A DNA stretch of 64,000 nt from Nostoc sp. ATCC 43529. GTDB lineage: Bacteria; Cyanobacteriota; Cyanobacteriia; Cyanobacteriales; Nostocaceae. Where the stretch lies: positions 80,864 through 144,863 of the forward strand of contig LWTK01000043.1 of NCBI GenBank assembly GCA_003326205.1. The letters are read 5' to 3'. Positions 9,217 to 18,028 of the stretch are shown here, piece after piece (within the stretch, counting starts at the first letter, position 1; each line of letters begins with the position of its first letter). Below the pieces are notes generated by a model. That model saw only the letters and a program-made list of their open reading frames with translations. It was not told the DNA's origin and ran no database searches. The translations under genes and the position numbers were made by a program.

Positions 9217-10183
9217 TTTTGTTTGTTGACTGTTGAGTCAGGATTTATAATATAAACCTAAGAGAAAATGCAGGAATATTGGCATTTGCTTTAAGTGATA
9301 TTGTTTTAGCTTTTCAGCCTCCAGAAGTGAGGAAATACACTGAGTTTCCAGCGGTTTAATTTTCGCTAAGCTTTGCGTTGGTTCACCCAGCGTACCGCCC
9401 CAATAGCAGACGCGAACCGCACAGACACTCTAAAAAACCGCACTTCTCCCGTATTGGGATTTGTTGCTTTGAGGAATTAATTCGTTCTTTACTATTAATA
9501 GTAGGGTTTGAAGTTGGTGGTAATTAAAATTATGAATACAACATCTGTAGCTTGTTGTTGGTTAATGCGGTCAGTGGATAACCCAATGTGTTGCCATTTT
9601 TATCGACATTGAGATATGAATCCACGCTGTTCTGCTGTCAGATAGTCGGCGAACATAGCGGGTATGCGATATATTGACTATCTTGTATTAAAGCAGGTTA
9701 TTTTACTTACTTAGTTAAATTTAGAAAATTGCAACTATAGCAATCCTAAATGAGTCGTGAAAAATATAAATAAGGAAACGAACCGCAAAGGACGCAAAGT
9801 ACGCAAAGAGAATAAAGAAGAAAGAGATATATAATTTTCACAAATGATTTAGGACTGCTATATATAATTAATTCTCTAAAATAACAGATTCTCAACAAAT
9901 CAAACTTTTGCTGCAACGCTAATTAATAATAAAAATTAGAATATTCTCTAAAATTAACACTCTTGTATAAAAATTTTGCAAGTAATAATTAGAATTCTTG
10001 CAAAAGTCCTTATTTTCCTACTCTTATTTGCGTCTTTGCGTGTTAGCGAAGCGGGGCGTAGCCCGACAAAAAATTATTTATGCAAGAGGTCTATTGTTGA
10101 TTCACGACAATTGTTACTAAAAATTATTGCTGTATGTGCAGGCGTAGTCTTATAATGCTTAGGTAAATTTTCTATCTAAATTT
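9217..10183. other. Long intergenic region with repeats and possible gene remnants
   Basis: About 970 bp. Contains an inverted-repeat element (9736-9862) and a common Nostoc repeat fragment (GTTAGCGAAGCGGGGCGTAGCCC near 10044). On the minus strand around 9515-9615 a short frame reads VDSYLNVDKNGNTLGYPLTA, ending in a stop; it may be a gene fragment but has no start or continuation that I can support. Confidence 0.4.
9736..9862. repeat. MITE-like element with 33-bp imperfect terminal inverted repeats
   Basis: Left end TATAGCAATCCTAAATGAGT... (9736-9768) and right end (9830-9862) are inverted copies with about five mismatches in 33. The core is ACGAACCGCAAAGGACGCAAAGTACGCAAAGAG, which also occurs in inverted orientation inside the element at 36598-36709. 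Non-coding; likely a small non-autonomous repeat. Confidence 0.6.
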
Positions 10184-11065
10184 ATGTTAAAGTCTTGGGA
10201 ATCAAAGCTGCGTAACTTACGAGTTGAACTGCTAGGAAATATTCCTGATATTCTGCTCAAGCCTTTTGCCGATTCTAGCAATGTATTTAAGAAAATCACA
10301 CCTTATAACTTTTATATTCTTTTGAATATTCAAGACAAATATATCGGGCGACCACTGATGCTCAAAGGCAGCTATGAACAAAGCACATCAGAAACATTTG
10401 CCAAATATCTCAAGCCAGATTCTTGTATTGTAGATATTGGAGCTAACATAGGCTATTATAGTTTACTCGCTGCCAGCCAATGTCCTCGCGGTAAAGTATT
10501 TAGTTTTGAACCTGACAACAATAATTTTCAACTATTAAAAACAAGTATTGCTTATAACGGATTTGAGGAAATTATCCAACTATATAATTTTGCTGTCAGC
10601 GACGCCAATAAAACTATTATTATTTCTGACCTGGGTAATACATCTAATTCTGGCGCTAGGGTTACTTCAGAAAATGAAGATTTTTTAAAATCTGTAGTTT
10701 CTGCTCCAGATGCAAACTTTAAAAAGATAGAGGCTGTTCAACTTGATAGTTTTTTAAAAGAAATTAAAATAGATATAGTCAAAATTGATATTGAAGGACA
10801 TGAACCTTACGCTATCCGGGGTATGATGAATATTCTCAGGCGAGATAAACCTATTATTTTTGCCGAATTTGCGCCTTCAAATCTCAAGTTATTCGGTGGG
10901 ATAGATCCATCGGATTTTTTAGATATATTTTTAGACATTGGCTATCATATTTCTTTAGTTGAAAGAAGTGGTAAATTAATTAAATTTGGTAAAGATATTC
11001 CGGCAATTATGAATTACTTTGAGCGGCAAAAAACTCATCATCTTGATATTATTTTGACAGCATGA
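10184..11065 (+). CDS. FkbM-family methyltransferase
   Basis: 293 residues. SAM-binding motif I is DIGANIGYYSLLAA near residue 86, followed by VFSFEPDNNNFQLLKTSI; the FkbM signature is IDIVKIDIEGHEPYAIRG near residue 205. The family O-methylates sugars and other secondary metabolites, so a role in modification of a glycan or lipid is likely, but no glycosyltransferases lie nearby to fix the substrate. The coding sequence is rather AT-rich compared with its neighbours (long A/T stretches), a mild hint of separate ancestry. The ATG at 10184 is the first in frame. Confidence 0.9.
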   Translation: MLKSWESKLRNLRVELLGNIPDILLKPFADSSNVFKKITPYNFYILLNIQDKYIGRPLMLKGSYEQSTSETFAKYLKPDSCIVDIGANIGYYSLLAASQCPRGKVFSFEPDNNNFQLLKTSIAYNGFEEIIQLYNFAVSDANKTIIISDLGNTSNSGARVTSENEDFLKSVVSAPDANFKKIEAVQLDSFLKEIKIDIVKIDIEGHEPYAIRGMMNILRRDKPIIFAEFAPSNLKLFGGIDPSDFLDIFLDIGYHISLVERSGKLIKFGKDIPAIMNYFERQKTHHLDIILTA

Positions 11066-11120
11066 ATGAGTTTTGAGTTTTAATTGCGCTAAATTTTATG
11101 CTATCTCTAATTTAGTTATT

Positions 11121-11699
11121 ATGACAGCGATCGCTATTAAATTAAACTCCATCATCCAACTCACCGACAACCAATTTTATCAACTCTGTCGGGAAAATCC
11201 TGAAATCAAATTTGAACGCAATGCAGCCGGAGAACTGCTCATCATGTCACCTACAGGCGGAGAAACTGGAAATCGTAATTCAGAAATTAATGCTGATTTT
11301 GTGATTTGGAATCGTCAAACTCAACTAGGAATTTGCTTCGATTCTTCCACCTGCTTTAAACTGCCCAATGGTGCTAACCGTTCTCCTGATGTTGCTTGGA
11401 TTAGAAAAGAACGATGGGATGCACTTACACCTGAACAAAAAGAAAAATTCCCGCCAATTGCACCAGATTTTGTTTTGGAGTTAATGTCACCCAGCGATAC
11501 TTTGCGAGAAACTCAAGAGAAAATGCAGGAATATATCAATAATGGAGTCAAATTAGGTTGGTTAATTAATCCCCAAATGCGGCAAGTAGAAATTTATCGT
11601 CTTGGTCAACCAGTAGAAATATTAACATCTCCACAAGAATTATTAGGAGAAGATGTTTTACCAGGATTTATTTTAAATTTGCCAATCATCTGGAGATAA
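11121..11699 (+). CDS. Uma2-family (DUF820) PD-(D/E)XK nuclease-like protein
   Basis: 192 residues from the ATG at 11121 (MTAIAIKLNSIIQLTDNQF); the frame is open from a TTG at 11073 but the extra 16 residues do not fit the family. The restriction-endonuclease-like core is visible: SPDVAWIRKERW (catalytic Asp), then PPIAPDFVLELMSPSDTLRETQEKMQEYINNG with the E-L-x-S core, then LGWLINPQMRQVEIY. Such genes are present in dozens of copies in filamentous cyanobacteria and their role is unclear; DNA cleavage is inferred from the fold. Confidence 0.9.
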   Translation: MTAIAIKLNSIIQLTDNQFYQLCRENPEIKFERNAAGELLIMSPTGGETGNRNSEINADFVIWNRQTQLGICFDSSTCFKLPNGANRSPDVAWIRKERWDALTPEQKEKFPPIAPDFVLELMSPSDTLRETQEKMQEYINNGVKLGWLINPQMRQVEIYRLGQPVEILTSPQELLGEDVLPGFILNLPIIWR

Positions 11700-11720
11700 A
11701 TATTTAGTTAGGAGAAATTC

Positions 11721-12077
11721 TTACTGAATAACAGGTAAAAATTCTAATTCACTAGGATGAGTAAGAACTTTACGTAATCTATTACTGAAATAAATTACTT
11801 GATAGTTAGGCGCAATTTCTTTTTGTAGTTGCTTCCACAGGCTAATTCCTTCATCTTCAAAAGCTGCTTCAGCCTCTGGACTGGAAAAACCCACTGAATC
11901 TCCAGGATTTTCCCAGTTCAATTTTGCATCGTAAACTTCTGCCCATTTTTCCAAACGGTTAATAGTTTCTTTACTTAGTGGCAGTGTTTCTGGATCGATA
12001 TCACCAGCTTGATCGGAAGTAGCCCACCATAGTGGGTAGCATCCATAATCAGCCATGAGTTTGATTGTTGCTGCCAT
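11721..12077 (-). CDS. Unknown 118-residue protein, possible partner (immunity-like) of the upstream gene
   Basis: Acidic 118-residue protein: MIKLMADYGCYPLWWA-like start, then a stretch DPETLPLSKETINRLEKWAEVYD and a C-terminal half rich in aromatic and charged residues (GISLWKQLQKEIAPNYQVIYFSN). No membrane segment or catalytic motif seen. It starts 15 bp after the stop of the gene at 12093-12467 on the same strand, so the two are very probably one operon. Small acidic proteins directly after a toxin-like gene are often antidotes; that reading is inference. I do not recognise the family. Confidence 0.75.
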   Translation of the reverse strand: MAATIKLMADYGCYPLWWATSDQAGDIDPETLPLSKETINRLEKWAEVYDAKLNWENPGDSVGFSSPEAEAAFEDEGISLWKQLQKEIAPNYQVIYFSNRLRKVLTHPSELEFLPVIQ

Positions 12078-12092
12078 AGTCTCTCTACCAAG

Positions 12093-12467
12093 TTATGAGG
12101 AAGTTCTGGGGTTAGCACCGACTATATAACCATTATCGCCTACAGTCACAGCAATATACTGGGTTTTATCATTGAATGTAACTTCATAAATAGTACGAGT
12201 TTTTCGTCTTCCTTGATAACCAGTCATTCTACCTTGAGTGACAGCTGCAATTATCACATCTGGTATTTGCTCTAGTTCAATACCCTGATTTAGGAACTCC
12301 AGAGAATGTTGTTCCAATATGTGCTGGAGTCCTGCTTCAGCATTTCCCTCTTCTAAAAATACAATTTTGCCATCACTTTGCTTAGCAATCCGCACAATTT
12401 TTTCTGGACTGTGCTTAATCCCAGCTTCACACAGTTCAGCTAACAATGCCGCTTTGTCATCGTTCAT
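12093..12467 (-). CDS. Small protein resembling BECR-type RNase toxin domains
   Basis: 124 residues. The middle reads GLQHILEQHSLEFLNQGI (His pair), then IPDVIIAAVTQGRMTGYQG, a basic GRRKTRTIYEVTFND and a C-terminal IAVTVGDNGYIVGANPR. This order (H-x-x-x-x-H, a helix, Arg/Tyr strand, then V-x-x-N-G-x-I-V-x-A-x-P near the end) resembles the C-terminal nuclease domains of polymorphic and contact-dependent toxins of the barnase/EndoU/colicin/RelE group. I infer a possible RNase toxin without a delivery domain, paired with the following gene. The residue pattern is seen; the activity is not proven and could also be a domesticated RNA-binding protein. Confidence 0.7.
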   Translation of the reverse strand: MNDDKAALLAELCEAGIKHSPEKIVRIAKQSDGKIVFLEEGNAEAGLQHILEQHSLEFLNQGIELEQIPDVIIAAVTQGRMTGYQGRRKTRTIYEVTFNDKTQYIAVTVGDNGYIVGANPRTSS

Positions 12468-12575
12468 ATTTAATTTAGTTATTTTAAATAGTTAGTGAAA
12501 ATAAATATATAAAAAATTATAATAAATTTATCATATTTCATAATTGCAGTTGTATCACTATATTTAACAATTAAA

Positions 12576-12617
12576 CAAAAAAATAGGGGCAAAGAGTAGA
12601 CATAACTCCTTACCCCT
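12576..12617 (-). terminator. Rho-independent terminator after chlB
   Basis: On the minus strand a 13-bp stem (AGGGGTAAGGAGT with ACTCTTTGCCCCT, two G-T pairs) is followed by TATTTTTTT, about 25 bp past the chlB stop. Confidence 0.85.
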
Positions 12618-12641
12618 TTATCTTATCGATGAAGTGCTAAA

Positions 12642-14168
12642 CTAAGCCCCGACAGCTTCCTTCGCAGCGTACAACACCTCAGCACTGATTTCCTTGAAAC
12701 CTCGTTCGCGGGCAAATTTCTCAGTATTACGCTTCACTTTCCCGCGCACAAATCCCGGAATTTTATTCAATTCTGCTTGCCCATCTTTTGTCCAACTCAG
12801 GTCAGAATCAGCAGAAATTCCTTTAGTAATTACTTCCTTAGTATCGTGACCTCCAAAGATTTCTAACAGATGATCTTCCATTCCCAAAGTAAAGGAATTG
12901 TAGATTAAATCTGTAATTTGATTTGTACCTTCGTAACCCATAAATGGTTTGTAACCAATGGGGAAATTCTGGATGTGGATGGGTGCAGCAATTACACCGC
13001 AAGGAATATCCAAGCGCTTACCAACGTGGCGTTCCATTTGGGTGCCGAAAATAGCAGAGGGTTCAACGCGGGCGATCGCATCCCCAATTGCGCCATGATC
13101 GTCTGTAATTAGCACTTCATCGCAATATTCGCTGACCTGTTCGCGGAACCAGTCGGCATCATATTTGCAGTAGGTTCCAGCCCAAACTACGTGAATCCCC
13201 ATTTCCCGTGACAAAATTTTGGTGATGGCGGCGGCGTGGGTGTTGTCGCCAAACACCACTGCTTTTTTACCAGTCAAGTTCTGACAGTCAATAGAACGGG
13301 AGAACCAAGCAGCCTGGGATACATGCAGAGTTTGTTCGTTGATGAAGTCTTCGTAGTCTACATCAGCGCCTTGGGCATTAATGACCTGCTGAATCTTTCG
13401 GATACAACGAGCAGTTTCCACTACACCCATCGGTGTAATGTCTATGTAGGGCGTTCCGAATTCTGCTTCTAGGTAACGAGCCGTAGCCAAGCCGAGTTCG
13501 CGGTAAGGCACCAGGTTAAACCAGGCTTTGGGCATTTTCTTCAATTCGTTAACGGAAGCGCCTTCAGGAATTACAGTATTAACTTCAATTCCCAAGTCAG
13601 CCATTAACCGCTTGAGTTCGGTGGAGTCGTGCTGGTTGTGGAAACCCAGAGTAGAAATACCGATGATGTTAACGGATGGCTTTTCGGTTTTGCCTTCTGG
13701 TAATTCGCCTTTTTTGCGGGCTTTCTCAATGTAGAATTGCACAATTTGATGCAGAGTGCGATCGGCTGCTTGCAGTTCGTTGTAGCGGTAGTGATTCACA
13801 TCCGCCAGCATTACGTCGCCTTTAGCTTCCAGCTGCGCCCGTTCCACAAAGTTGTGCAGGTCTTCTTGCAAAATGCTAGAAGTGCAGGTGGGAGTTAACA
13901 CAATCAAATCGGGGCGTTCCTCGGCGTCTTTGCGGGTGATATTATCTACCACCTTCTCTTGAGAACCGCGTGCCAAAACATTGCGATCGACAACGCTGGT
14001 TGTGACTGGGGTGAAGTTCCTCTCCCGTTCTAGCATGGAGCGCATAACATTGAAGTAGTCATCGCCTAGTGGCGCGTGCATGATTGCGTGAACGTTTTTG
14101 AAAGAACTAGCAATTCGGAGAGTGCCGATATGGGCTGGGCCTGCATACATCCAGTAAGCCAATTTCAT
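12642..14168 (-). CDS. chlB: Light-independent protochlorophyllide reductase subunit B
   Basis: Subunit of the dark-operative reductase (ChlL2, (ChlN-ChlB)2) that makes chlorophyllide a without light; oxygen-sensitive and nitrogenase-like. The ATG at 14168 (MKLAYWMYAGPAHIG) gives 508 residues, the standard length; upstream in-frame codons to 14201 are not part of the family. The Asp at position 36 (HAPLGDD), which serves as an unusual ligand of the N-B [4Fe-4S] cluster, is present, as are TPTCTSSILQEDL and the C-terminal DPOR module with TKDGQAELNKIPGFVRGKVKRNTEKFARE. chlL and chlN are not in the window. Confidence 0.97.
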   Translation of the reverse strand: MKLAYWMYAGPAHIGTLRIASSFKNVHAIMHAPLGDDYFNVMRSMLERERNFTPVTTSVVDRNVLARGSQEKVVDNITRKDAEERPDLIVLTPTCTSSILQEDLHNFVERAQLEAKGDVMLADVNHYRYNELQAADRTLHQIVQFYIEKARKKGELPEGKTEKPSVNIIGISTLGFHNQHDSTELKRLMADLGIEVNTVIPEGASVNELKKMPKAWFNLVPYRELGLATARYLEAEFGTPYIDITPMGVVETARCIRKIQQVINAQGADVDYEDFINEQTLHVSQAAWFSRSIDCQNLTGKKAVVFGDNTHAAAITKILSREMGIHVVWAGTYCKYDADWFREQVSEYCDEVLITDDHGAIGDAIARVEPSAIFGTQMERHVGKRLDIPCGVIAAPIHIQNFPIGYKPFMGYEGTNQITDLIYNSFTLGMEDHLLEIFGGHDTKEVITKGISADSDLSWTKDGQAELNKIPGFVRGKVKRNTEKFARERGFKEISAEVLYAAKEAVGA

Positions 14169-14553
14169 CTGTGTCTTCTCCCTGTCCAACTTAAATAACA
14201 CGAAGTCCGATTAGCGGTGGACTATAAGTGCATGATTACTAAATTAAATCGCTTTTGATTGTCTCAAAACTTGTATTCCTAAAGAAGTGGGGGATTTTGC
14301 AAACTTTCTCTAGAGTGCGATCGCCGAAATCTAGTTCCTGATTAGAATCTAGCTTCTGATTTTCACAACATTACTATTGCTTATTTAAAATAAATCTTAA
14401 TTTTTCGGCAAATTTGTTATCAATTTGGGGCAGTGTGTTAAACATCACTAATAAATGAATAAAAATTACACAATAATTCAGAATATAAGAGAAGAATCTC
14501 CAGACCTCCTCTCCTATATTCTGTTTAGATAAATTAACTTAGATCGGTGTTAG
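14169..14553. other. Intergenic region between cyclophilin gene and chlB
   Basis: 385 bp. Holds the chlB promoter side and the hairpin after the cyclophilin gene (14479-14523). No gene seen. Confidence 0.5.
14479..14523 (-). terminator. Hairpin after the cyclophilin gene
   Basis: Sixteen paired bases between CAGAATATAAGAGAAG (14479-14494) and the CTCTCCTATATTCTG side ending at 14523, with two or three G-T pairs. It is 30 bp past the stop on the minus strand, but only a loose AT-rich tail follows, so termination is likely rather than certain. Confidence 0.6.
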
Positions 14554-15123
14554 TTACTGGCGAAAAATTTCTACTTTTTCTAACACTACCTCTTGATTGG
14601 GACGGTCTCTAGTTGTAGGCACATTAGCAATGCGATTCACTACATCTAGACCTTCAACAACTTCACCAAAAACACTGTGTTTACCGTCAAGATAAGGTGT
14701 TGCTACTTCTGTAATAAACCATTGCGAACCATTAGTACCAGGCCCTGCATTTGCCATTGAGAGAATACCCGCTTTCGAGTGTCTCAATTCTGGATGAAAC
14801 TCATCTTCAAATCTATATCCAGGTCCACCAGTACCCCAGCGGTTGGCCATATCCAGATAACGACTCAGAGGATCGCCACACTGAATCATAAAATCAGGGA
14901 TGACTCGGTGAAAGCGAACTCCATCATAGGCAGGAGTACCCTTAAGAGATTGACTTGTTTTAGGGTCTTTCCAGTCGATTGTTCCAGTTGCTAGACCGAC
15001 AAAGTTTTTCACAGTGTTGGGGGTTTTTTCTTCTTCTAAACGAACTACAATTTCGCCTAAAGAAGTAATTAAACGAGCGTGAAGTTTACCATCGCCAGGA
15101 ATATTAATGTCTGGAAATTTCAT
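14554..15123 (-). CDS. Cyclophilin-type peptidyl-prolyl cis-trans isomerase
   Basis: Catalyses proline cis-trans isomerisation in protein folding. 189 residues, no signal peptide, so cytoplasmic. Active-site arginine segment VRFHRVIPDFMIQCGD near residue 75-90 and the loop GTNGSQWFITEVATPYLDGKHSVFGEV are the cyclophilin signatures. An insert (PLSRYLDMANRWGTGGPGYRFEDEF) sits between them, as in other cyanobacterial homologues. Monocistronic, ATG at 15123. Confidence 0.95.
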   Translation of the reverse strand: MKFPDINIPGDGKLHARLITSLGEIVVRLEEEKTPNTVKNFVGLATGTIDWKDPKTSQSLKGTPAYDGVRFHRVIPDFMIQCGDPLSRYLDMANRWGTGGPGYRFEDEFHPELRHSKAGILSMANAGPGTNGSQWFITEVATPYLDGKHSVFGEVVEGLDVVNRIANVPTTRDRPNQEVVLEKVEIFRQ

Positions 15124-15242
15124 GAAGTATCCTATTTTTAGAACTACCAGGATTTAAGCTAAGTTCAGCTTATCAGTATTCAAGTTACAGGTTTATACAT
15201 TAGCAAAAAAATCAAGCAAAAAAACTTAAGAAAAAGAATATT

Positions 15243-17225
15243 TTACTCTGGTAAATTAATGGCTGGATTGCGGCTAAAGAATCCTCTAGGTGCTAGCTTA
15301 AATCCAACTCGATGAACAGGCATCACAGGCCAATCTTCCGATCGCGGAATATGAGTCACGCCCATTGTGTACCATAACACGATATCTTCACCCAGCAACG
15401 ATTCATCATCTGCAATATATTTAGGTAAACCCTCTCCTGGCTGAGTTTGATTAGGATAATCGCCGCCAGCATAAAGTTCGCTAGGTTTATATTTTGTTAC
15501 CCAAAGATGGTGCGTAGCGAATTCTGCACGTTCCCTGATTTTTGAGCCTTCCACAGGAAAAAATGTAGAATTTCCTTCAGGCATCAGCATATATCCAGGC
15601 GCAGCACCAAGAGAATTTTTTTTATCTGCACTCACAATCATCCATTTTCGACTGTGTTTCATATCCAAATCGCGCACAGCAGCTGTTTCTTTAGCTAAAG
15701 ATTTTTCTATCATTATCATTGCATTTCCTAAAGGATTTTTTTCATCCATCGGTAAAGCGTTAACATTCATTTCCATCACCGAATTAGCTTTACCATCGAT
15801 ATCAAAATCTAGGCGATAGTTGAAAAAGTGCTGGTGATTTACTCCGATAATATTTTTTGCAATTAATTGACCATAGGAACTTTCTTCAGATTTTTTTTCA
15901 GCAGCTGTTCCCTGTGCTAAAACAATACCTGTTAATTCGTTTTGTACTTCTAAAGTTCCATCTTGGCGAAAAATCCAATTGAGGCTGTAATCGTAGTTGT
16001 CAATTGCCACCGTCATCGTCATCACTAATTCTCGATTTCGACGGACATCATTACGTTGAGTATTATACTCATAATGTTTCCACAGCATTCCGTTATCGCG
16101 TTCGTAGATACCGATAACCCCCGGCATTTTGTAAGGTTCTCCCTGTTCATCAGCAAATATCGCATCTAACAACAGACCGTTTTCTGGAATTTCCTTATCT
16201 AACTCCATCTTATTTGCTAATAAACCAAGGTTATATTCCCCAACATCAAAGGCATTTCTAAATGACCAAGTAGGCTCAGGATCGCCATAAGGAACTACCA
16301 TTTCCGAGAGGCTAGCACGATATAAAACTGGACGGACATTTTCTGAATCTTTGTGTGTAACTTGGTACAGGATTAATCCACTGCGGGGATGCATTATATA
16401 GTTAAAATTCCAACCTTGCCAACTAATTTGATTATCATTAATTTGGAAACTTTTACCATTAGGTTGTAGAAGTTTTAATGATTTAAGTGGTGAAAGTAAT
16501 TTCCCCAAAGATCTAACATCGTAGTTCCAATTCTGTTGAGAAAAAGGTACTTTTTTATTGTCAACAACACTGACAACTTTACCTATATTTAAATTTACTG
16601 TTGCTACCACTCCTTCTATCGGACTACTGTAATAATTCCAGCGTTCCCCTTTATAGTAAGATAAGCCCCGACAAAGACGATAACCTGTTTTTTCTTCCTG
16701 TTCGCTCAGAATTCCTGGTGCCCACCAACTGATTTTGACTTTCTCAAAATCGGTAATTCCCCGCCTTCGCATCGCCTTTTGCCATCGGGGATCGGCTTTA
16801 ACTAGCTGGGTTGCGAGTTCATATTCTGAATTGACGAGTGCGGGTTGCACAGAGAGTATTTCTTTCCAAGAATTTAAGGTTTTGCTTGTTAAATTAACTA
16901 CTCCCTCAAAGGTTTTGTTTTGCGATCGCTCATAGATTACCAAAAAAGCTTCCCGCTTGAAAAGTTTACCTGGTGTAAAATTTAGAACTTCTTCTTTATC
17001 TGGTTCTTGTAAAGCAATAAGTGGAAAAACTGCCATTTCACTCAAAGTTTTCTCTCTTTTAACAACCGAAACAGCTGTAATAATTTCTGCCTCAGTTAAC
17101 GCACTCAGAGGATGGGAAATTGAAACGTGCTGAGCAGATAATCTTCCCATTAATCCAAATGAGATAGAAATGACAAGAATAATGGCAATAGCTAGCAAAA
17201 AAAAATACCTTAGCCGCTTAATCAT
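15243..17225 (-). CDS. Secreted copper-containing primary amine oxidase
   Basis: Oxidises primary amines to aldehydes with release of ammonia and H2O2. 660 residues: an N-terminal export signal (LRYFFLLAIAIILVISISFGL), N2/N3 domains, and the catalytic domain. The topaquinone precursor Tyr lies in VAIDNYDYSL (about residue 411), the catalytic base Asp in NAFDVGEYNLG, two copper His in NHQHFFNYRLD and the third in MPVHRVGFKLAPRGFF near the C-terminus. All key residues are kept. Ammonia release outside the membrane suggests a nitrogen-scavenging role (inference). Monocistronic. Confidence 0.93.
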   Translation of the reverse strand: MIKRLRYFFLLAIAIILVISISFGLMGRLSAQHVSISHPLSALTEAEIITAVSVVKREKTLSEMAVFPLIALQEPDKEEVLNFTPGKLFKREAFLVIYERSQNKTFEGVVNLTSKTLNSWKEILSVQPALVNSEYELATQLVKADPRWQKAMRRRGITDFEKVKISWWAPGILSEQEEKTGYRLCRGLSYYKGERWNYYSSPIEGVVATVNLNIGKVVSVVDNKKVPFSQQNWNYDVRSLGKLLSPLKSLKLLQPNGKSFQINDNQISWQGWNFNYIMHPRSGLILYQVTHKDSENVRPVLYRASLSEMVVPYGDPEPTWSFRNAFDVGEYNLGLLANKMELDKEIPENGLLLDAIFADEQGEPYKMPGVIGIYERDNGMLWKHYEYNTQRNDVRRNRELVMTMTVAIDNYDYSLNWIFRQDGTLEVQNELTGIVLAQGTAAEKKSEESSYGQLIAKNIIGVNHQHFFNYRLDFDIDGKANSVMEMNVNALPMDEKNPLGNAMIMIEKSLAKETAAVRDLDMKHSRKWMIVSADKKNSLGAAPGYMLMPEGNSTFFPVEGSKIRERAEFATHHLWVTKYKPSELYAGGDYPNQTQPGEGLPKYIADDESLLGEDIVLWYTMGVTHIPRSEDWPVMPVHRVGFKLAPRGFFSRNPAINLPE

Positions 17226-17391
17226 CTTTCACATTCTGAGAAAAGACTTATATTTATCTATTTCCAAGTATCAGCCTGAAAACCGATAAATTCAAAGGCT
17301 AAAGGTAAATTAATTTAGGAAAGAAGAAGTGGACACTGGGAAGATGGCTACATGAGCAGAATAAACAATGCCCAATGCCCCATACCCTAAT

Positions 17392-17916
17392 CTATGCAGA
17401 AACTAAACGACGTAAAGATTCAGCGCGGCGTTTCGCAATAGAGTTATTGGGAGCAAATTTGAGTGCTTCTTCGTAAGTTTGTAATGCTTGAGTATTTAAT
17501 TTTTTCTTCTCATAGGCGTGACCGAGATTATTCAACGCTGTCACATAATCTGGTTTAGATTTGAGGGCTTCTTTGTACTGACGAATTGCTAGGTCATATT
17601 GCTCTTGAACAAAGTAAGCATAACCTAGTCCATTGTAAATAGGAGCAGTATTTTCTTCTCCGTCTTCTTGGGCAGCTTTGAGAGCTTTTTGAAATAATGC
17701 GATCGCCTGGGAATATAATTTTTTCTCGGAATAAATACTCCCTAACTCGTAATATTCTTGAGTCGTGCCCTTTTCTTTCTCTAGTTTCTTCCGTAACTTA
17801 GAAAAAGAGCTTTCAATCTTGCGAGTTTTGAAAATCTGGCGAAAAACACCCACAACTGTAAATGTGAGCAGACCTACCAAAATTGAGAGATAAACTACGG
17901 CTAGATTATTATCCAT
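17392..17916 (-). CDS. ycf37: Ycf37-like TPR protein (photosystem I assembly/stability)
   Basis: From the ATG at 17916 (MDNNLAVVYLSILVGLL) 174 residues; a TTG at 17925 adds three more without support. One N-terminal membrane helix at residues 5-27 is followed by a basic linker (KLRKKLEKEKGTTQEYYELG) and three TPR motifs, with PDYVTALNNLGHAYEKK and a final RRAESLRRLV. Length, membrane anchor and the QEYYELGSIYSEKKLYSQA segment fit Ycf37, which helps photosystem I assembly in cyanobacteria. Assignment is by family resemblance. Confidence 0.85.
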   Translation of the reverse strand: MDNNLAVVYLSILVGLLTFTVVGVFRQIFKTRKIESSFSKLRKKLEKEKGTTQEYYELGSIYSEKKLYSQAIALFQKALKAAQEDGEENTAPIYNGLGYAYFVQEQYDLAIRQYKEALKSKPDYVTALNNLGHAYEKKKLNTQALQTYEEALKFAPNNSIAKRRAESLRRLVSA

Positions 17917-18028
17917 TGCCTGCAAATAAAAATATTAAAAGTTGCTTCTTTATCTATATTGTCCTTTGTCATTAGTCCTTTGTTCTTTGTAAATACTAAT
18001 GACTAATGACCAATGACTAGTGACTAAC

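Noticed and set aside
9515..9660. Pseudogene remnant (minus strand, VDSYLNVDKNGNTLGYPLT)
   Set aside because: Too short, no homologue recognised and no second supporting segment.
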